This document shows positions 51,701 through 55,558 of a DNA stretch of 55,558 nt, one piece after another. Numbering within the stretch: position 1 is the first letter of the stretch; each line of letters begins with the position of its first letter. Under the pieces are notes generated by a model. That model made no database searches and was not told where the DNA came from. It saw only the letters and a program-made list of their open reading frames with translations. Source of the stretch: GCA-003244245 sp036501085 (GTDB lineage: Bacteria > Actinomycetota > Actinomycetes > Mycobacteriales > Pseudonocardiaceae); NCBI GenBank assembly GCA_036501085.1, contig DASYAZ010000051.1, forward strand, positions 1 to 55,558, read 5' to 3'. Both the position numbers and the translations under genes were made by a program.

Positions 51701-51758
51701 GTACCGCCGCATCACACGCAGAGCCCACGTTGTGGTGGAACGTTCCTTCGGCGGCTGA
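48738..51758 (+). CDS. glnE: Glutamine synthetase adenylyltransferase/removase
   Basis: A 1006-residue bifunctional enzyme that adds and removes AMP on glutamine synthetase to match nitrogen supply. Two nucleotidyltransferase domains are visible: GMGKCGAAELNYVSDVDLIF near residue 225 (N-terminal, removase) and GMGRLGGAELGYGSDADVLF near 720 (C-terminal, transferase). Each is followed by the GPLVRTL and KLGRGGLADVEW-type segments. GTG 48738 start. It corresponds to Rv2221c, which in M. tuberculosis is next to glnA2. Confidence 0.95.
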   Translation: MVSEGGRAGLSLARLGLTDEGAAAVLEKLGWCRTGLLRQEAQQALWALSRAPDPNLALRTLARLRSALGAGWAELDELICQDPGVRGRLLGVLGSSTALGDHLVANPSRWRGLACSAAAQPGWAHSAAQRLLTAAGADPAGAGVPRASLSGAQARRALRDAYRDLITELAAADLAAVVEPELPVLPFEQVGEALAELAVGVLRAALAAAVTEVSPQGTSPRLAVIGMGKCGAAELNYVSDVDLIFVGDTEDELDVATKLASATMRLASGCFEVDAALRPEGKAGPLVRTLQGHLSYYRRWAKTWEFQALLKARPVAGDAELGAQYLDAVAPLVWTAANRENFVPEVQAMRRRVADHLRPELAERELKLGYGGLRDVEFAVQLLQLVHGRTDDSLRVRSTVKALAVLAEGGYVGRDDAANLAASYRFLRLLEHRLQLQKLRRTHLLPTEDDTAAWRWLARAAAMRPDGRHDALGVLRLEYTRQAHRARRLHQKLFYRPLLEAVAKVPTEAYRLSEDSAKARLAALGYASPQGALGHLRALTTGVSRRAAIQSALLPVLLEFLADTPDPDRGLAAYRRVSEALDDTPWYLRFLRDEGVVAQRLMALLGTSRMVADLLVRAPEALQLLADPDGLAGRDPAEVAASLRSTACRYRNPAAAVTAARALRRHELFRIASADLLGLLDVDAVCEALSSVWTAVLASALDVAVRAEVERRGALARIAVIGMGRLGGAELGYGSDADVLFVCEPVPGTDPQQDAETEAVHFATSVAKSVGTLLGSPSQDPPLVVDTGLRPEGRSGPLVRTLSSYRSYYRQWAQIWEAQALLRATPVAGDADLGARFISAINPVRYPIGGLSARHATEIRRIKARVDSERLPRGADPTTHTKLGRGGLADVEWTIQLLQLQHAHEVPALRTPSTIEALHAAASTGLLSSADTEILLTAWKLATKTRNVLTLVRGKQVDQLPSSGRELAAVARALGHSAASDPGEVLDEYRRITRRAHVVVERSFGG

Positions 51759-51795
51759 TCCGGACGAAGGTGCGATCACCGGGCTCGCCGAGGAG

Positions 51796-52020
51796 TCAGT
51801 GGCATTGACTATCAACCGCCGGCCTGGCCCCGGCTACCATTCTTAGGAGAGCCTGTTTTATTGCTGGATTTTGCTCCGCTGCGGCCTTAGCTTCCAGCTG
51901 CATTAGCGCGGTCCGCGCCTGCTCGCATCGGTCTGGTGCGGCGGCGCTGGCATTTGCGATCCCCGCGCCTGCTAAGCTGAGACCGATCGCTAAGCCCATG
52001 ACAGCCACTGTCTTCTTCAT
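51796..52020 (-). CDS. Small secreted protein, 74 aa
   Basis: Signal peptide MKKTVAVMGLAIGLSLAG followed by an ANAS-A type cleavage site near residue 25, leaving a mature helical region with two cysteines (DRCEQARTALMQLEAKAAAE ... AVDSQCH) at each end, likely disulfide-bonded. The layout recalls small mycobacterial hemophore-like proteins, but identity is uncertain. AT-richer than its neighbours and convergent with glnE. Confidence 0.72.
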   Translation of the reverse strand: MKKTVAVMGLAIGLSLAGAGIANASAAAPDRCEQARTALMQLEAKAAAEQNPAIKQALLRMVAGARPAVDSQCH

Positions 52021-52209
52021 GATCGTCCTTTCAAGATCGATCGGATGAACCGGTTCGTGCGGACCCGAGGTTGACCAACTCCGTTATCGCCCAATACGGC
52101 AGAATTGTTAGCTAGGCAGCGATTATTTCGAAATATTGCACTGGCATGTGCAGCGGTCACGGTCTGTAACTCGGTGATTTTTCTGCGTTATAGGTAAATC
52201 ATTAGGTAA

Positions 52210-52443
52210 TCGAGATCGCAGAGAGTCTCCTCGGAGCCTCCGGAGGCCGAACCCCCGATCTCGCTGGCGCCGTTCGAGAAGGCTCCCGGCACTATGCGCA
52301 AGCTCATCGCCATGCTGTCCGCGAAGATCCCGAAGGCACCCGCGGCAAGGGACCTGCTGCGCCGCGGCGCGCTGCCACTGGAGGACCGGGGCTTGACGAC
52401 CACCACAACAGTGCTATCTTTTGGCCGTGCGGTCAGATATTAG
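52210..52443 (+). pseudogene. Truncated coding remnant before TetR gene
   Basis: A frame between an in-frame TAA (52207) and TAG (52441) with very strong third-position GC and a sensible sequence (ISLAPFEKAPGTMRKLIAML, then PAARDLLRRGALPLEDRGL). No start codon covers its upstream half. The only ATG, at 52294, lies mid-sequence, so this looks like the C-terminal end of a gene whose front was lost. Family not recognised. Its end overlaps the TetR start region. Confidence 0.55.
52393..52420 (+). promoter_or_regulatory. Promoter for leaderless TetR gene
   Basis: TTGACG (52393-52398) and TATCTT (52415-52420) are 16 bp apart. A start about seven bases on would fall at the GTG at 52427, leaving no untranslated leader, a common mode in actinobacteria. 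Confidence 0.55.
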
Positions 52444-53056
52444 TTCGATCGGCCAACGGGGGTGGACCTTCACCGAGGAGGCGCGGCGCGCCCAGATCAT
52501 CCAGTGCGCGATCGACACCATCGCCGACGTCGGCTACGGGCGCGCGTCACTCGCGGAGATCGCCAAGCGCGCCGGCATCAGCAAGGGCGTGATCTCCTAT
52601 CACTTCGCCGGCAAGGACGAGCTGATCGAGCGCGTGGTGGACCACGTCTACCACCAGGGCGCGGAGCAGATAAGGCCCCTTCTCAAGCGCCAACCCACGA
52701 TGGCGGCGACGCTGCGCACCTACATCACCGGGAACATCGAGTTCATCCGCGACCACCGGCGCGAGGTGGCTGTACTCACCGACATCTTCGCGAACTACCG
52801 CACGGCTGAGGGCAAGCTGCGCTACGGCATGCACACCGACGAGCCAGTCCTCGCGCCGCTGCGTGAGTTGTTCGAAGCGGGTCAACGCAGCGGCGAGTTC
52901 CGTGAGTTCGCCCCCGCGGCCATGGCGCGTGTTCTCCGGACGGCCATCGACTCGACCGCACCGCAGATCCTCGCGTTCCCCGACTTCGACCCGGACGCCT
53001 ACGCCCGCGAGTTGGTCACCCTGTTCGACCTGGCAACCCGGAAGGAGCACGCATAA
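52427..53056 (+). CDS. TetR family transcriptional regulator
   Basis: About 209 residues. The helix-turn-helix (DVGYGRASLAEIAKRAGISK, VISYHFAGKDEL) is TetR-type, and the helical C-domain (AATLRTYITGNIEFIRDHRR and on) resembles the TetR C-terminal families without a clear ligand. GTG 52427 is used because a promoter ends right before it. TTG 52421 is the alternative. The next gene, a small membrane protein, starts 40 bp downstream and may be co-regulated. No exporter adjoins. Confidence 0.88.
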   Translation: MRSDISSIGQRGWTFTEEARRAQIIQCAIDTIADVGYGRASLAEIAKRAGISKGVISYHFAGKDELIERVVDHVYHQGAEQIRPLLKRQPTMAATLRTYITGNIEFIRDHRREVAVLTDIFANYRTAEGKLRYGMHTDEPVLAPLRELFEAGQRSGEFREFAPAAMARVLRTAIDSTAPQILAFPDFDPDAYARELVTLFDLATRKEHA

Positions 53057-53096
53057 CCGACATGACCTGCCAGAACTCCTCGAGAAAGGGACGAAG

Positions 53097-53396
53097 ATGA
53101 TTCTCATCGTCATGACCGTGGCCCTCGTCGCGTTATTTCTTGCTGTTGTGGGATGCTTTCTCTTCGCGATTGGAGTCCTGCTCGGCCGTATCGCTGATAA
53201 TCTCGATGATTGCTTGGCGAACGAGAAGAAGATCGTCGGACAAGCCGAGGTGGTTCTGCCCGGACTCGGACGAATCAACCAAACGTCCGGACTAATAGTA
53301 AAGGCGCTGCCGGCGCTGATCGAAGTTGCTGAAAACGTACCAAAAGATCGGTTTCCCGTGCAGCCAACCCTACGATCCCGCATGCCATCCCGATAA
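53097..53396 (+). CDS. Small membrane protein, unknown
   Basis: A 99-residue protein with one strong N-terminal helix (VMTVALVALFLAVVGCFLFA) and then a charged segment (IADNLDDCLANEKKIVGQAE) that looks coiled-coil-like. The ATG follows AAAGGGACGAAG. It lies directly after the TetR gene, a pairing I associate with other actinobacterial genomes, though the role is unknown. Lower-GC composition. The upstream in-frame codons overlap the TetR gene and are not used. Confidence 0.7.
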   Translation: MILIVMTVALVALFLAVVGCFLFAIGVLLGRIADNLDDCLANEKKIVGQAEVVLPGLGRINQTSGLIVKALPALIEVAENVPKDRFPVQPTLRSRMPSR

Positions 53397-53425
53397 GTTA
53401 GATTAATCTGGACGTGTAACCATTG

Positions 53426-53761
53426 ATGACTGTGCGCGAGCAAGACTCCCCAGCGGCGACAACCGTTGCGGTGCTGATGAAGTTCGGTATCCAGCGCCAC
53501 GATCGGGTGCTGGTCATGTTGCCCGAAGGTCCCGGCCTGGTCGATGCCTTCGAGGGTGTGATCCTGCGAGACGCGGTGCCACTACCGATCAATCCGCAGC
53601 TACCCGCGCACGATGTGCCAGCGGCCGCCACCCAGGCAGGTGCCCGGCTGATCCTGATCCCCGCCGACCGGATCGATGAGCTGTCTGATCTAGCCGCCGA
53701 TCGTGCCGTGCTGCTGGATTCATCCCAGCAACCCTGGGCAGCAGCGCTACGACTCGCTTGA
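53426..53761 (+). pseudogene. N-terminal fragment of acyl-CoA/AMP ligase
   Basis: About 112 residues matching the first quarter of an ANL-family ligase: GIQRHDRVLVMLPEGPGLVD, then AVPLPINPQLPAHDVP, then a strand ARLILIPAD. The adenylate-forming core (TSGTTG, TGD) is missing. The frame stops at 53761, and no continuation in any frame is visible. It therefore cannot be active alone. Confidence 0.6.
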
Positions 53762-54155
53762 ACAACCGTCAGAGTCCCGAGCCGTTCGGCCGGCTGGTGG
53801 TTTGTGTGATAGCGGATGTATTGGGTTCGGCGCAGGGATGGGTCGAGCGAGAGAAGGGCCACTCCAGCCGGCGCTGGTTGCGGGACCGCGAGGGCGGGAA
53901 CTACGCCAGCGGTGATCCCCGGCGGCAGCCATGGCCAGGACGGTAGGGACGTCGCGGACGACGTGGTCGGGGCCCCAGGCAACGCCGTGGTCGGCGAACC
54001 CGGCGGCGACCAGCTCGGCGAGGCCGGGGGGTGGCGGGTTAACGGGTGGTGTCGCGGGGGTTGGCTGGTGACAGCGAGGTCGATGGTGTCCCGCCCCGGA
54101 ACGTAAATCAGCAACCGGTTGTATGCCGGTGGCTTCGGTATTTGGTGGGGTGCTT

Positions 54156-54185
54156 GAACCGGTACGAACCGGTACGAACCGGTTC
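54156..54185. repeat. Three 10-bp tandem copies of GAACCGGTAC/TC
   Basis: GAACCGGTAC at 54156 and 54166, then GAACCGGTTC at 54176: each starts with GAACCGGT, one helical turn apart. The last is itself a palindrome. Layout suits clustered regulator sites. Confidence 0.75.
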
Positions 54186-54217
54186 AGCGCCGGGGCGACA
54201 TCGCACACCGAGTGTCG

Positions 54218-54245
54218 TTCAGTTCTGGTCGTCATTCAGTTCTGG
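54218..54245. repeat. Direct repeat TTCAGTTCTGG, 17 bp apart
   Basis: TTCAGTTCTGG occurs at 54218 and 54235. Together they form an imperfect 17-bp tandem duplication (GTCGTTCAGTTCTGGTC / GTCATTCAGTTCTGGCT). It is close upstream of the DUF418 gene. Confidence 0.65.
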
Positions 54246-54302
54246 CTAACGCCTGGGTTGAGCTGGTCGATCTCCCCTGCAGTGCTTGAGGAGAGGACCA
54301 AG

Positions 54303-55439
54303 GTGAAATCCAACGCTGTCGGTGGGGGCCCGATCGGGGCGATAGCGGTGTCGGCGCGATCGCTTGCGCCTGACCTGGCACGCGGCGCGATGCTGCTGCT
54401 GATCGCGGTGGCGAACTCACCGCTCTACCTGTACGGGCCCGGCGCTTTCGGGACCGGCGTGTGGGTGCACGGTCACCCGGCAATCGACCAGATGGGCTTA
54501 CTGCTGCAGACGATCTTTGTGCGAGGTCGTGCTTACCCCATGTTCGCCTTGTTGTTCGGCTACGGCATCGTCCAATTGCTGCGACGGCACACTAGCAGTG
54601 GGGTCGATGAGATGACCGTTCTAAGACTTGTCCGCAGGCGGGGGTGGTGGATGGTGCTCATCGGCTTCTTCCATTCCCTGTTGCTGTTTTCCGGGGACAT
54701 TATCGGCGCCTACGGACTACTCGCGGTTCTGTTGGCTGAGGTGCTGATCCGAGCCCGCGACCGAACGCTACTGATCATGGCTGCATTGTGGACAGTACCG
54801 ATCGTGCTATTCCGCATACTGGATCACCGGTTGACTTTCCTCAGCGCGAAATCTAACTCCACCCCAGATCCGCTGACAGCGGCGGCGATCCGAACGCTGG
54901 AATGGGTGCACGGCAGCATCATCGGCGCGATCTTCTCGCTGGTCCCCGCCCTACTACTCGGAGTCTGGGCGGCGCGGCGGCGCATGCTTGACGAGCCCGA
55001 GCGCCACCGGCACGTCCTGCAACGCATCGCCGTGCTCGGCGTGGGCCTGGCCGCGGTGGGTGGTCTTCCCTGGGCGCTGGTAAGAACCTCGTGGTGGAAA
55101 CCGCCCTCCGATGCGGTGACCATGCTCGCGGGCGTGGTGCAGACCCTGACCGGCTATGCCGGCGGGATTGGCTACGCCGCGATCGCCGGTCTCGTCGCAA
55201 TCGGCATCGGCGTCCGGGGCGGTGCCGGGGAGCGGGATCGACTCGGACCGGTGATCAGGGCCCTGGTGGCCTGCGGGCAGCGATCGATGACCTGCTACCT
55301 GCTGCAGTCCGTGGTCTTCGTCGCGCTGCTGGCCGCCTACGGCGGTGGCCTCGGCAATCGACTCGGGCTCACCGAGGTCACAGTCCTGGCGATCGTGACC
55401 TGGGCGATGACCGTACTACTAATGAGGCTGCGCCTCTGA
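54303..55439 (+). CDS. DUF418 family membrane protein
   Basis: About 378 residues with many hydrophobic helices and the DUF418 pattern (ARSLAPDLARGAMLLLIAVA, then RAYPMFALLFGYGIVQLLRR, then ACGQRSMTCYLLQSVVFVAL). DUF418 proteins relate to acyltransferase-type transporters of unknown function. GTG 54303 has GGAGAGG about eight bases upstream. The protein ends abruptly (TVLLMRLRL) where relatives usually continue with a further Arg-rich tail, so a late frameshift or truncation is possible. Confidence 0.75.
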   Translation: MKSNAVGGGPIGAIAVSARSLAPDLARGAMLLLIAVANSPLYLYGPGAFGTGVWVHGHPAIDQMGLLLQTIFVRGRAYPMFALLFGYGIVQLLRRHTSSGVDEMTVLRLVRRRGWWMVLIGFFHSLLLFSGDIIGAYGLLAVLLAEVLIRARDRTLLIMAALWTVPIVLFRILDHRLTFLSAKSNSTPDPLTAAAIRTLEWVHGSIIGAIFSLVPALLLGVWAARRRMLDEPERHRHVLQRIAVLGVGLAAVGGLPWALVRTSWWKPPSDAVTMLAGVVQTLTGYAGGIGYAAIAGLVAIGIGVRGGAGERDRLGPVIRALVACGQRSMTCYLLQSVVFVALLAAYGGGLGNRLGLTEVTVLAIVTWAMTVLLMRLRL

Positions 55440-55558
55440 CCGCCGAGGCGGGTGGCTGGGTTGGTGGGTGACGTCGCCTTGGGATGAGGCCAGGCTGGTG
55501 GGGTTGAGCTGGCCGGCTGCCTGGGGGTGGGTCATGGCGACTCGTGTGGTGGGCGTGA
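55440..55558. other. Right edge, nothing recognised
   Basis: The final ~120 bp show a GTG at 55469 opening a short frame and no domain. A gene cut by the edge cannot be judged. Confidence 0.3.

Larger units (their letters stand above)
53762..54302. other. Repeat-rich gap, decayed coding traces
   Basis: About 540 bp without a supported gene. On the minus strand a short coding-like segment (LAELVAAGFADHGVAWGPDH near 54025-53965) has strong GC3 but no start or end, and I do not know its family. The rest holds the short direct repeats listed separately, with stops in all frames. Confidence 0.5.

Noticed and set aside
52188..52406. Leftward 72-residue frame
   Set aside because: It is the complement of a frame with stronger third-position GC and sensible protein sequence on the plus strand.
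53398..54114. Leftward 238-residue frame
   Set aside because: It covers the complement of the ligase fragment, and most of it is Pro/Ser/Thr low complexity with no domain.
1..55558. CRISPR array, tRNA or intact insertion sequence
   Set aside because: No regularly spaced repeats with unique spacers, no tRNA-like cloverleaf, and no transposase with inverted ends was seen by reading.

Overview
The window is about 55.6 kb of high-GC DNA, by eye near 70%, with frequent GTG/TTG starts, GTGA/ATGA gene overlaps and strong third-position GC bias. It looks like chromosome of a mycolata- or Pseudonocardiaceae-type actinobacterium. Gene order supports this. From about 8 to 16 kb and 39 to 52 kb the window carries cobD, SURF1, a ptpA-type phosphatase, cobC, Nif3, CT398/zinc-ribbon, RNase H, panB, a Hip1/CaeA-type hydrolase, glnA2 and glnE. 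As I recall it, this is the Mycobacterium tuberculosis Rv2236c to Rv2221c neighbourhood. LprG/P55, an F420-dependent reductase and rnpB also fit. The genus is inference.

Layout. 0-2.1 kb: a cut-off lipoprotein, a tiny MymT-like metallothionein, an SRPBCC protein and a DUF985 cupin. 2.1-6.6 kb: a DrrAB-type exporter plus SDR operon, divergent from a TetR regulator with a palindromic operator, then an MFS permease. 6.7-16.1 kb: a MatB-like acyl-CoA synthetase and a cobalamin-flavoured core block (cobD, btuF-like, cobC, an alpha-ribazole-phosphatase-type enzyme) interleaved with SURF1, fructosamine kinase, PtpA, Nif3, zinc-ribbon protein and RNase H. 16.1-18.4 kb: a secreted alpha/beta hydrolase and a TauE-type permease. 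18.5-18.9 kb: RNase P RNA. 19.0-25.7 kb: an accessory stretch with a lower-GC methyltransferase, a frameshifted VOC gene, a LAL-type LuxR regulator, an ECF sigma factor and a second hydrolase.

25.7-29.8 kb: a Cfp30B-like VOC protein, a STAS antagonist, asparagine synthase, an 85-residue unrecognised peptide with a Gly-Gly leader-like N-terminus, and a HicB-like protein. 30.3-37.8 kb: one tightly packed operon that looks like a stripped-down type IV secretion apparatus (small pilin-like and VirB3-like membrane proteins, VirB4 ATPase, VirB6/TrbL-like channel, VirB8-like protein, lytic hydrolase). No relaxase or coupling protein is visible, and the operon runs into an F420:NADP reductase gene. 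38.5-51.8 kb: core metabolism and envelope (panB, nadE, Hip1-like protease, LprG-P55, glnA2, a GNAT protein, a class I glutamine amidotransferase, glnE). 51.8-55.6 kb: a decayed accessory region with a small secreted protein, a truncated coding remnant, a leaderless-looking TetR gene, a small membrane protein, an acyl-CoA-ligase fragment, short repeats and a DUF418 membrane protein.

The two most interesting targets are the asnB / small peptide / HicB-like neighbourhood (28.9-29.9 kb) and the orphan type-IV-like operon (30.3-37.8 kb). No tRNA, CRISPR array or intact insertion sequence was seen. Family assignments rest on motifs and remembered homologues. No database search was run.
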